Origin: Stropharia rugosoannulata
Taxonomy: Eukaryota > Basidiomycota > Agaricomycetes > Agaricales > Strophariaceae
Direction: 5' to 3'
NCBI GenBank assembly: GCA_028532985.1
Contig: JANCIK010000011.1
Coordinates: 2,356,001-2,420,000, forward strand
DNA length: 64,000 nucleotides
Shown: positions 48,101 to 58,747 of the stretch, in pieces
How positions within the stretch are numbered: position 1 is the stretch's first letter
How the letters are laid out: each line of letters starts with the position of its first letter
Notes under the pieces: model-generated
The model's database searches: none
What the model was told of the DNA's origin: nothing
Seen by the model: the letters and a program-made list of their open reading frames with translations, nothing else
Position numbers and translations under genes: made by a program

Positions 48101-49427
48101 CACCGGTGACGGAGTCAACGATGCTCCTTCGCTCAAGGCCGCTGACTGTGGAGTCGCTATGGGCAATGGGTCAGATGTAGCGAAAGAGGCTGCTGATCTT
48201 GTACTTCTGGGGGAATTCTCCTCCATCATAACAGCTATTGAATACGGTACAGTAGACCAATCTATTTTGGTACGTCCATTGCTGACCTTATTTCCAGGCC
48301 GCCTCGTCTTTGACAACTTGAAAAAGACCGTGCTGTACTTGCTACCTGCTGGCAGGTAATAGTTCGTTTTCGATGATTTAAAACACTGCTGACCTGATCC
48401 CAAAGTTTCTCTGAGCTGATGCCAATTTTACTCAATGTTCTGATTGGCGTCCCTCAGATGTTGTCCAATATTCAGTGAGTCTACATATTTATGAATTGAG
48501 AACCATAATGATTGACGTGAACTATCTTGCCTTAGGATGATTGTCATTTGCGTCGCGGTAAGTCTTAGTATAGTAGCAAATTTCTACATTATCTGACAAC
48601 CGCTTCAGACGGATGTCCTCCCTGCTCTCAGTCTTTGTCTCGAGCCCCCCGAGAGCGGCCTTCTTTTACGTAGACCTCGAAACATCAAGAAAGACAAGCT
48701 CGCTAACGCCCGTCTGATCTTCCACGCGTACGCCTTTTTGGGAGTACTCGAATCGCTTTGCGCAATGGCCATGTAAGCTTGTATTCCTTGACGTGGCGTT
48801 TCTGCATATTTATATTTATCTGGTTCATAGGTCCTTCTGGTACCTTCAGCGCCATGGCGTCCCCTTCTCGTCACTGGCTTTGAGTTTTGCTACCCCGGCA
48901 AACCTTACCGATGACCTTTTGTTCAGAGCCCAGAGCGTGTACTTTTTCACTTTGGTTCTTATGCAATGGGGGTCTGTATCGGCACTCATTTCTATTTGCG
49001 TATACGTTGTTTACAGTCGTGCTTTTATAGAAACCTGCTTGCCACGCGTTGTCGCAAGTTAAGTATCTTCCAGCATACTCCGGCTCTCAATTGGTACGTC
49101 GTGCCCGCAGCGCTTTGCGCTCTTGTCATTGGTATCTTCTTCTCTGCCGTACCATGGTTGTGAGTCATGCCATATATATATACGCATCTGTCTTTTTTGC
49201 TAATGCATGCGTATCATTAAAGCCAAAAGGTCTTTGAGATGCGTCTCGTTCCTGTAGAATTTATCTTTATTCCGATGACCTTCGGTATTGGACTGCTGTT
49301 GTACGTTTTCAGCACTGTTTATCCAGTGGGCCTTGCTGAGACTACTTCCTTTCATAGCTTTGACGAGGCCCGCAAGTATATTGTCAGGAAGTACCCGAAG
49401 AGCCTCATTGCCTGGCTTGCTTGGTAG
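45102..49427 (+). CDS. P-type ATPase type IIC, Na+,K+-ATPase alpha-like (tandem copy A)
   Basis: A cation pump of 1077 residues. The 21 exons are 45102..45324, 45381..45612, 45665..45980, 46037..46087, 46136..46221, 46271..46408, 46459..46526, 46581..46671, 46724..46772, 46825..47059, 47118..47640, 47702..47742, 47797..48246, 48298..48355, 48406..48474, 48536..48557, 48609..48772, 48831..48971, 49031..49159, 49223..49300 and 49358..49427. Motifs are 'DWHKISVEEALSRL' (cation ATPase N), LTGES (actuator), 'IPEGLPVAVTLSMAK' in TM4 with Glu377, the phosphorylated Asp419 of DKTGTLTQN, 'TGDGVNDAPSLK' at the hinge, TM5 with a Glu in 'GSFSELMP', and TM6 'ICVATDVLPALSL'. The C-terminus 'KYPKSLIAWLAW' resembles the end of animal alpha subunits. 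No beta subunit is in the window. The intron at 46527 starts with GC. Transport of Na+ or K+ is inferred from the class only. Confidence 0.93.
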
Positions 49428-50859
49428 TTTGGATATTGGCCAAGGGCGACGCCTGGCGACGCGCGGACTACAGAAATTTTGATGGTTTGTATTTACTGCG
49501 TCTCAATGTATCTAGCCCTCAGATATCATAACCTTTTTTTATTATAAATTTGCTATTGACTTTTCTCAGGTGGATAATTGAATAGAACGGGCAACACGAC
49601 ACAAGACGGTGAAAATCACCTATTTTCCCCCTACCTCGGCACTAAGTTCTCCCACTTGGCCCCTTTCACATCCTCTACCATGCGCAGCATCACCGCCTCG
49701 CACTTCTCATTACAGTCCGTAGCTGCCTCCAGCCAGAGGCGCAGCTCCCGCGAGAGAAAGTGTGTGCCTGAATCGTGCTGAGCGGCCGCAGCCGATGTAC
49801 TCGGACGTGTTCTTGATCTCATCCTATCGTATCTTTGTTTGCTTTGGAGTCGGAGAGTTTTCATACCGGTCGGTATTTTCCAGTTAAATTTGCTCTTCAT
49901 TCTATGAGCGCAACAAGGTGTTAGGGTCATCCAAGGGTCATCTCCAATTAAGAATGGACGTCGACATACTCAGATAGGGAACCTCTTCCAGACTTCAACA
50001 CCGCTAATAGACTCGGGTACAGTGATTAAGCACCATTCTTTGGCCTGGTACTTCAATATATAACATCTTATAATAGGACGGGTTCCTGAGCAAGTAGGCA
50101 TCTTCTATACTAGCGATGTGAATTCGACATAAGGTTTTGGTTTTTGTGAAGTGTTTACACTTACACTTAACTTGTTCTTCATTCTACTACACTTGACTGG
50201 GACCACTTAAAAGTGCAAGAATATCGGCAGATTGTGATACTACTATACTAGTGTTGCTCGCTTAGGCCCCTGTCTCTACTCTCATGTGATACATCGAGCT
50301 GCTCTTCTGCTTTGTAGAAGAATATTCGTTTATCTATCCATGGGTAACAACAAACCCTAGTTGACGAAGTTGATATCGGCCCGTACTATACTCTCTGGTA
50401 ATAAGTACTTTAAACGTGCGTTAAGTCACAGGTACATAGATAAAGACTTAAATGTATTCTCTGTTGATTCTATGTAGCTGCTGCTTGGTTGTTGCAAGTC
50501 TAAACTTGGGCTCGTTTGTATCTTTTTTATCTCCTGTCCAACTTGAGCTTGAATGGTCGCCTCCAGGATTGGCGCCGCAAGGGAATGCCTATTTTTGGAA
50601 CGGTAACCGGGAAATAAGCCGAGTCGGGTAGGCGGAGACAGAATAACTTACTTACATGCCAGTTCAATGCCAATTCACTAAGACATGAACTTCCAACTTG
50701 TCATAATCAACTACGCCTTGCTAGAGCTCTGTACTTATGGTTTCACTACTCACACATATCAAATGGGCGACAATCCACAACACAATTACGGAAGGTATAC
50801 ACCCAACATAGGCAACTGCGCTCCTTAGTCGCTCTACGGATTGACAACTCCATGCTGCC
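49428..50859. other. Intergenic between the tandem ATPase genes
   Basis: No gene visible. It contains the 3' flank of copy A and the promoter of copy B, with the shared motif at 50616-50627. Confidence 0.4.
50616..50627 (+). promoter_or_regulatory. Shared 12-bp upstream motif, copy B
   Basis: Exact repeat of the 12-mer at 44753-44764, again followed by CGGAGA, about 245 bp before the conserved upstream peptide. Confidence 0.4.
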
Positions 50860-51054
50860 ATGCACCACATCGCACTCTTGCCGAAGAATATGTTACAACA
50901 TAAGAATAGTACAAAATCCTCTCAAGGTCCAACCAATCGGTTCACATATACAGTGGTACTTAATCTCCAATTTTTGTGGGGGAGACCTCACCAAGGAACC
51001 TCACCAAGATGCCTCCCTTCCCAGTCGATATCGAATCGCAAAAGGTCAACATAG
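50860..51054 (+). other. Conserved upstream peptide frame, ATPase copy B
   Basis: Encodes MHHIALLPKNMLQHKNST, the counterpart of the frame at 44944. Here a 53-bp candidate intron (956-1008 of the 50-kb block, i.e. 50956-51008, gtactt to ccaag) would fuse it in frame to the main ATG and add 32 residues to the pump. It may therefore be a first exon in copy B or an upstream ORF in both. Confidence 0.45.
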
Positions 51055-54000
51055 TCAACAGAGATCATGCCGATCTAAATGCGATACATATGGCGGAAAA
51101 AAGCATCCACCAGTTCAAGACAGAAGCTAGCATACCAGCGGAATACCGAACATTGAGTATTCATGTGGACGACTCGGCCCAACTTGAAAAGGGAAAGATA
51201 GCAGACAAGCGAAAACTCTTGGCTAAGGGTGAGCTTATTATACTTCATCCAAACTATCATATTAGATTATCTTGATTAATGACGCGTTAGACTTGAGTGC
51301 TCTGGATTGGCACAAGATATCCGTGGAAGAAGCGCTCTCTCGTCTGTCGGTGTCTCCAATTATAGGTCTGGAGAGTGCCCAGGTGTCGCGCAACCTTAAA
51401 CTGCATGGAATGAATGTTATCTCTCCACCAAAGCGCCGCCTTGGACGAAAACTCTTGGAATGGGTTCTTGGAGGTTTTGGCAGTTTGTTACTTACTGCTT
51501 CTATTATTTGTTTCATTGCATGGTAAGATTTTCGCTATTTTTACGTTCGGTATTATCCATCCAACCGTGTCTTTAGGAAGCCACTTGGAGAGCCCAATCC
51601 TCAGGTGTCCAACCTAGCACTAGGGGTCGTTCTTCTGCTCGTATTGATCATCCAGGCTGTTCTTAACGCCTGGCAGGATTACTCCACTTCTCGTGTAATG
51701 GCTTCAATCAAAGGAATGTTGCCGACAGACGTGTTAGTCCTCCGAAATTCCTCCTTCAGTAAAGTGGAAGCGAAGAATCTCGTCCCCGGCGATATCATAA
51801 CCCTAACTTTGGGCGAGAAGGTTCCTGCTGACCTTAAGCTTTTAGAAGTCAGTGCTGACTTGCAGTTTGACCGCTCTATCCTGACTGGAGAGGTAAATAT
51901 ATGCGTATATATTTGCTGTTCATTTAGTTTTATTTCTTGCTTAGAGTGACCCGGTGTCTGGACGAGTCGAAGAAACGGATAACAACTTCTTAGAGGCAAT
52001 TATTCACTTTTTTCTTGCCTTTCTATAAGACATTAACAGCAAACTAGACCAAGAATATAGCCTTGCAAGGAACTCATTGCATCAGTGGTTCTGGAAAGGG
52101 CCTCGTAATTCAAACTGGAGATAACACTGTATTGTGAGTCAATCAAACCATCGATCCCTCGTACAACTCACATGCATTTCTCAGTGGAGCCATCGCAAAG
52201 TTATCCTCCACGGAAGTAGCGCGCCTTACCACTTTACAGAGAGAACTTCTCCGTTTTGTCGCCATTATCGCTGGTATGGCTCTTACAGTCGCCATAATCA
52301 TCGTTATTCTCTGGGCAACTTGGTAACCCAGCTTTTCTATTTGTTGCAAGATTGAGGGTTGAAAATTATCAGGCTTCGCGTAGACCACCCGGGTTACATC
52401 GACGTTCCTGAACTTCTAGCGGATATTGTATCAGTTATGGGTAAAACAACCATCTGAATGCTTTCTATGATACTAATATTGACACATGATTTAGTTGCTT
52501 GCCTTCCTGACGGCCTACCAATTGCAGTGACACTCTCTATGGCTCAGGTTGCACATATCCTTAGTACAAAAAAAGTCTTATGCAAGTATGTACCTATTTG
52601 CTCAACCGTCGAGTTTTCCTGACCTAATTTTAAGGTCACTATCCATAGTGGAGACACTGGGCTCTGTTAATGTCCTTTGTTCGGTTAGATTCTTCAATTT
52701 CAAATCTAATGCATTTAACAAAGTGGTATTATCACAGGATAAAACTGGTACGCTCACGCAAAATATAATGCATGTGGAGAATTTAGCAGTTTATGACACC
52801 GTTTACGACTCCAACGCTTTACAATGTGCCGGTACAAAGGAAGACTCAACTCTTGTCGAACTCAACATCTGTCAAGTTGCTGCCATCGGCGCAATTTGTA
52901 ACGCAGCGACATTTGAAAACTCTATTTCAGACGAGAACAATAGCGCGAGGAATATTGCAGGAAACGCGACGGGTAAGTTTTACTTCCTCACTCCACTTAA
53001 TCACGAAGTCTTCATCGACCAATTGACTGCAGATGTTGCTATACTTCGTTTCTCGGACTCTATCTTGTCGGCGGACACTACTCGTCGCAGATGGGTTGAT
53101 GTATACAGAAAGAACTTCAACTCTAAGACGAAATACATGCTTCAGCTTTCAAAAATATCTTCAAGCACGCCTGTCGACAACAAATCTTTAATTCCACCGT
53201 TGGCTCTCTCAGATAACTTCACCTCGGACTCTTTCCTCCTGACTGCTAAAGGTGCACCCGACGTTCTATTACCTCACTGTACGCATACAGTTGATCCCAA
53301 TGGTGGGCCACCTATCAAGCTCAATGGATGGGAGATGGACCGCATCTCAACAATCCAGGAGAAGTGGTCACGTCAGGGGCAGCGAGTTATCCTTCTCGCA
53401 AAACGAGTTGTTCGGGACATATATTTGTCCAAAGCTAGTGACACTAACTCAGAAGAGTACGCGGAAGCTGTAGACGAATTCATGCATGGACTCATTATTG
53501 TTGGAATTGTGGGGCTTATCGATCCATTGAAGCCAGATATCAAGCACACCGTCCAGTATGATGCTTATTGTGACACTTTTTTCTTACCAAAACTTAAAAA
53601 CAAACAACATCTTTAGGGTCTGCCGTGGCGCTGGCATTCGTTTTATGATGGTTACTGGTATGTTGGAGACATCTAATGCACTGATTTAGCCAAATTACTA
53701 ATAATACATACTGAAGGTGATCATCCGTCTACAGCCTTGTCCATTGCAGGTCAAGCGGGTATCATCTCTGATACAAGTGCAGTCCATCGCGTCGTCAATC
53801 TCAACGTTAAAGCAGAAGAGCCCATCGTGTATGATTATGACATCCCCGATTATCCTATGAAGAGCATAATGGTCACCGGGGCGGAGCTTATGACTCTTTC
53901 TTCGCTGCAGTTCTACCAGTTATGTCAGTACGAGGAGATTGTTTTCGCCCGCACTACACCGGAGCAGAAATTACGGATCGTCAATGCGTTTAAGGGATAC

Positions 54001-55333
54001 GGAAACTGCGTCGCTGTCACCGGGGATGGAGTTAACGATGCTCCTTCGCTCAAGGCCGCAGACTGTGGAGTCGCAATGGGCAATGGATCAGATGTAGCCA
54101 AAGAGGCTGCTGATCTTGTCCTTTTAGGAGAATTCTCCTCAATCATTACTGCTATCGAATATGGTACATGTCAAGCAACTTCTCTGCTTCCACTTCTTAC
54201 CCGTTATCTAGGCCGACTGGTCTTTGACAACTTAAAGAAGACCGTGTTGTACTTACTGCCGGCGGGCAGGTGAGTCAACTCACTCCGTTTATATAGTTTC
54301 GCTGACAAACCCACTTCAGCTTCTCCGAGTTAACGCCCATCATACTGAACGTTTTGTTTGGTATTCCACAAATTCTATCAAATATTCAGTACGTATACAT
54401 GCTCACCGGCTGTGTTTGCCTTGTGAATTCCATTTTTGACATACTGTCTACTTAGGATGATCATAATTTGTGTCGCTGTAAGTCTTGTGTGGTCACATTT
54501 TATCGTATGCACCATAATAACTTCTTCAGACCGATGTTCTCCCTGCACTCAGTCTTTGTCTGGAGCCCCCTGAAAGCGGCCTTCTTCTGCGGAGGCCGCG
54601 AGACGTAAAGAAAGACAGGCTCGTCAACATTCGTTTATTCTTCCATGCATACGCCTTTCTGGGGGTTCTTGAATCCCTATGTGCAATGTCCATGTACGCC
54701 TCACCTGTTTGTCACTGAATTTACATGCGGTACTATAAACTTTGTAGGTCTTTCTGGTTCCTCCAACGTAATGGGGTCCCGTTCTCGTCACTAGCGCTGA
54801 GTTTTGCCACACCCGCAAACCTTACCGACGAGCTGTTATTCAAGGCACAGAGCGTGTACTTTTTCACCTTGGTGATTATGCAGTGGGGGTATGTCTCAAC
54901 TTTTAAACCTACTTATCAATCAACATTGACAAATGTAGAAATCTCCTTGCTACTCGCTGTCGCAAGTTGAGCATATTCCAGCACACTCCCGATCTCAACT
55001 GGTATGCCATTCTCGCGGCACTTTGTGCCCTCGGTATTGCAATTCTGTTCTCGGCTATTCCGTGGTTGTGAGTGAACTCACTTTTACGCTTGCTCTATTC
55101 TATGATAATAATGCTTGTACCGTGTAGCCAAAAAATATTCCAGACACGTCTTGTTCCCATCGAATACTTCTTCATTCCGTTGACATTTGGTATTGGGCTA
55201 CTATTGTACGTTCTAATATCAGTGAATTCGATGTTCCCAGACAAACTAAAATGCTTCACACAGCTTGGATGAAATGCGCAAATACTTTGTCAGGAAGTAT
55301 CCCAAGAGTCTGATTGCCTGGCTTGCTTGGTAG
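51009..55333 (+). CDS. P-type ATPase type IIC, Na+,K+-ATPase alpha-like (tandem copy B)
   Basis: The tandem paralogue of the gene at 45102, 1075 residues, with 21 exons matching in order and almost all in length: 51009..51228, 51291..51522, 51577..51892, 51945..51995, 52048..52133, 52185..52322, 52373..52440, 52495..52585, 52635..52683, 52738..52972, 53033..53555, 53617..53657, 53717..54163, 54212..54269, 54320..54388, 54456..54477, 54530..54693, 54748..54888, 54939..55067, 55128..55205 and 55264..55333. The phosphorylated Asp (418), TGES, 'TGDGVNDAPSLK' and 'DNLKKTVLYLLPAGSFSEL' are kept. TM4 reads 'LPDGLPIAVTLSMAQ': the conserved glutamate of the PEGLP ion site is Asp376. The intron at 51996 starts with GC. 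Introns diverge fully while exons remain close, so the duplication is not recent. Confidence 0.93.
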
Positions 55334-56237
55334 TTCGGCACGACTTGGTCTTGAAAGAATTCAGATTCCACATCGAATGTATGTATAACAAGTGTATAAC
55401 GCCGCCTTATGCAATTTTGTTTTTGAAATGCATTATCCTCTGGGACAGATATCACTTTATTATTGTATGCATGTACATTGCTTCTTATAGGTCTCTAACG
55501 GTCAGTTGCCACTTGCTATATTTCTCTTTAACCCTTGAATGCTTGTATACAAATTGTGTACCAGGCAATGTTGACTGAATGTTGGTGCAGTGGGTTGGCA
55601 GTAGGGCTAGAAAGAAACCAAAAAGAAACTTGACAGAAAACAAAAGAAACATCAACTTTTATCTACGGCCGGCCCGGCCGGCCAAAGTTCGTTTGCTGTT
55701 TTCGATCACTGTGGTTGCGGTCTTGCTTCACTCCCTTCTTGCTTGCTCCTTGGTACCTCCATTTACTTTCATAGTTTTTTCACTTTGCGCCAAGGTGTGA
55801 TGGATGCTGTTGTCCGTCTTCTTCACTTCTTTGCGTATGATGCGAGGATGAGATCTGAGTTAACTGAGTGGCAAATATGTCCGTCAACGTTGCCACTCGA
55901 CACGATAGTCAATCTACTGTCGATAATGAGGCCCTAGAACCTTGAAGAGCCCACATGCACACTCTAAGTATACACGGAAGTGAACATACTCTCTCTGCGA
56001 TGCCTACTATAACACAGAACTCAAGCTTTCAGCAAGAAATTACACATTCACATTACTACGGCCCACTAAAGCAGTGTACGCCTCTCAAGATTCAGTGACG
56101 AGTCAGGACAAGACAGTGTGCCTCTTAAAATAAATCAATGCACCGTACGTTCATTTTATTTATAGAGGAATATCAATAAAATCTCTCAAGCAGCCACGAG
56201 CAATACTCCGAATCATCCATTTCAAACTGATAGAAGA
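55334..56237. other. Intergenic
   Basis: 3' flank of copy B and promoter of the HET gene. A GC palindrome, GGCCGGCCCGGCCGGCC, lies at 55667-55683. No gene is supported. Confidence 0.4.
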
Positions 56238-58602
56238 TGGCGACAGTGTAAGCCTGTTCCGCTTGTACATGCTTATAACTCGGTTTGGTCTGATGCGCAC
56301 TCGAGCGATGTTGATGGGAACGACTTCAATGCGAACATCTTTAAACAACCTCCACTTCTTCCCATTCCCAACAGACTTGAAACATCGAAAGACAAGCTCT
56401 GCAGCTTTTGTGCGTCCTTGCGTTTAAAGCCTGAAGACTTTGTCGTTCGTCCGGGACCACCTGTACGACGCTACTCAACTAAAGATAGGACGTTTGGGCT
56501 CATACGCGATGTGCGAACAAAAGCTGACCATTGTCCATTATGCCGCCTCGTTCTGAAAAGCCTCGGTCCCAATCTTCTCGATGAAGAAGATGGGGTACCT
56601 ATCGAGGCAACTTTCTCTTGGGATACGGAAGGGATTGTGCCTGATCCAAGAGCTTCCGATGAAACGCTGCCCATTGTTCGTCAGATCTGTATTGATGTCC
56701 AAAAAGAAGGCGGAGGAGACTGTAACCAGGATATACCATTGGCTCTCATGATAAGGATACTAGCCAATGACGCCCCTACTGAAGAAAAATCACTGCTTCC
56801 TCGGATTATCAAGGAACAAATCGACTTTGGGATGGTGCGCAGGTGGATAGATGTATGCAAAAAGCTGCATATATCGACTTGTGGAGGAGTGCATCCGGAC
56901 TTGACGAGCGATGGCGCTGTCGACATCGTTCAAGAAATACCCTCCCTTCGAATGATCGACGTTATAGACCAACGCATTACACTAGCTCCGAGGCAATGTG
57001 TATACGTCGCATTGAGCTATGTGTGGGGACGGATTGATCCACAGAGAATACTCCGGACGCTTAAGAGCAATATCGCGGATTTAGAGGAACCCAATTCATT
57101 GCAAAAGCCAGAATTTTACGACAAAATACCAATCACTATACGGGATGCAATGCTCGTAGTCAAGGAGCTTCATATGCGATATCTCTGGGTTGACAGCTTG
57201 TGTATCATCCAAGATGACGATGGTGAAGGAGGTAGTAAAATGGAGGCAATTTCGAAGATGGCCTATGTGTATGGTGCTGCTTCATTGACGATTACTGCGG
57301 CATCGGGAATCGATGCCAATGCTGGACTTCCGGGGGTACGTCCTGGGGCCGACAGGAGCCAGCCTATAGAAAAAATTGGACCAGGTTTGAGGCTTGCAGT
57401 TGTACAAAAGCATCAAGACCATCAGGGCCAATCTGTGTACTATACTCGAGGTTGGACGTGCGTAACTTCACCCAACAGGAGCACATAAGTTTAAACTAAC
57501 GTTAATTTATAGGTATCAAGAAGGTTATTTTACCCGGCGAAATTTGTTGTTCATTGGTGGCCAAGTCGTATACTCTTGCGCTTCAACAGAAAGTTGTCGC
57601 GAAGACGAAGTCCTTGAAACAAAGCATGCCATGGTATCCCGTGCCAGTGACATATCCGAACATCGCTCAAAGGACGATATTGGCAAGTTGGAAGAAATTA
57701 TAACTTCCTACACATGTCGTTCCCTCACGTATGACAGTGACATCTACCATGCCATTGCCGCTACGCTCACTGTGTTCAAGAGGGTCATAAACGCAGATTT
57801 ATGCCATGGTATACCAGATGTTTTCTTTGACTGGTTTGTTCTATGGCAGCCAGGGGGGATGCACAAACGTCGATCCATTGCTCCAAGTTGGTCATGGTCT
57901 GGTTGGATTGGTACGGCCCTGCCACGAATATGGCAAAACTTCACTCGAAGTATCACCCGAATTCGTAAGGTTCAAAAGAAGCGGACGTGGATTATTTGGT
58001 ACCAGCGGAAGGCGCATGACACTCATGAATGTACTCGAGTCAATACAGTAAAGACTTCAGGAGATGACGCCGCAGCCACGAAGAGAATGCAAAAGCTTTT
58101 CCCTGAATTGAATTGTAGTCTTCAACTTCCTACGCCTCGCAAATTGATCGGGGCACCGGTCTACGTCGAAGACACATATTATCCGCGTCGCGGCTCTGGA
58201 TTTCTCCAGTTCTGGACGATTTCTGTGTTATTTGACTTGGACAAACCAGCCGACGATGATGAAAGGCCAGATGAGCTTGAAATTGGTCGTGCAGAGGCTA
58301 TCGCTAACATTTACGGGCGCGACGGGTGGCACGTAGGACAAATTATTGTGCAGGATGACTGGTTCGAAGCTAATGTCCCTGGACGCCATGAGTTTATTGT
58401 AATCTGTGAAGGCCGAACTGAACCACTGGAAACATGGCGAAGCGAGGACAAGGAGGTTGATTGGAAATATAGGGTTATGTTAATTACATGGCAAGGTGAT
58501 GGGCAGTGGGCAGAACGTGTTGCGGTGGGTGCTATTGAGAAGGAAGACCTAAACGAGGCTTTAGAGTCAGGGCCTGTCTGGAAAGAAATAGTGCTGGGGT
58601 GA
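56238..58602 (+). CDS. HET-domain protein (heterokaryon incompatibility family)
   Basis: A fungal HET protein; such proteins trigger cell death or growth arrest on fusion of unlike strains, though most copies have no proven role. The best model is 56238..56248, 56375..57457 and 57513..58602, giving 727 residues with phase kept. The 11-nt first exon (MAT) and the 126-bp first intron are weakly supported, and the coding sequence may start differently upstream. A Cys pair (CSFC), then CPLC, opens the protein. The HET domain follows: 'CVYVALSYVWG', 'TIRDAMLVVKELHMRYLWVD', 'SLCIIQDD', 'MAYVYGAASLTITAASG' and 'YTRGWTYQEGYFTRR'. A Trp-rich C-terminal half ('APSWSWSGWIG') is typical of the group. No STAND ATPase or lipase partner gene is adjacent. 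Confidence 0.85.
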
Positions 58603-58747
58603 AATTTTAGTGCTGCAGTATGCATCTTTGTCTCTTCTATACCGTGCGTTTCCATGTCCAGTTTACAAATAAAACTACAGTTATACTATGGCTTTCCTTT
58701 CTCTACTATCATATACGTTTAATATATAAGTGTGTTCTAAATCATCT

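Noticed and set aside
45102..55333. The two ATPases as one gene or an ENA-type (IID) Na+ pump pair
   Set aside because: Each copy has its own start, full set of motifs and stop. The N-terminal 'DWHKISVEEAL' and the C-terminal end resemble type IIC alpha subunits rather than ENA pumps.
55667..55683. GGCCGGCCCGGCCGGCC palindrome
   Set aside because: A short GC palindrome with no associated element; probably simple sequence.
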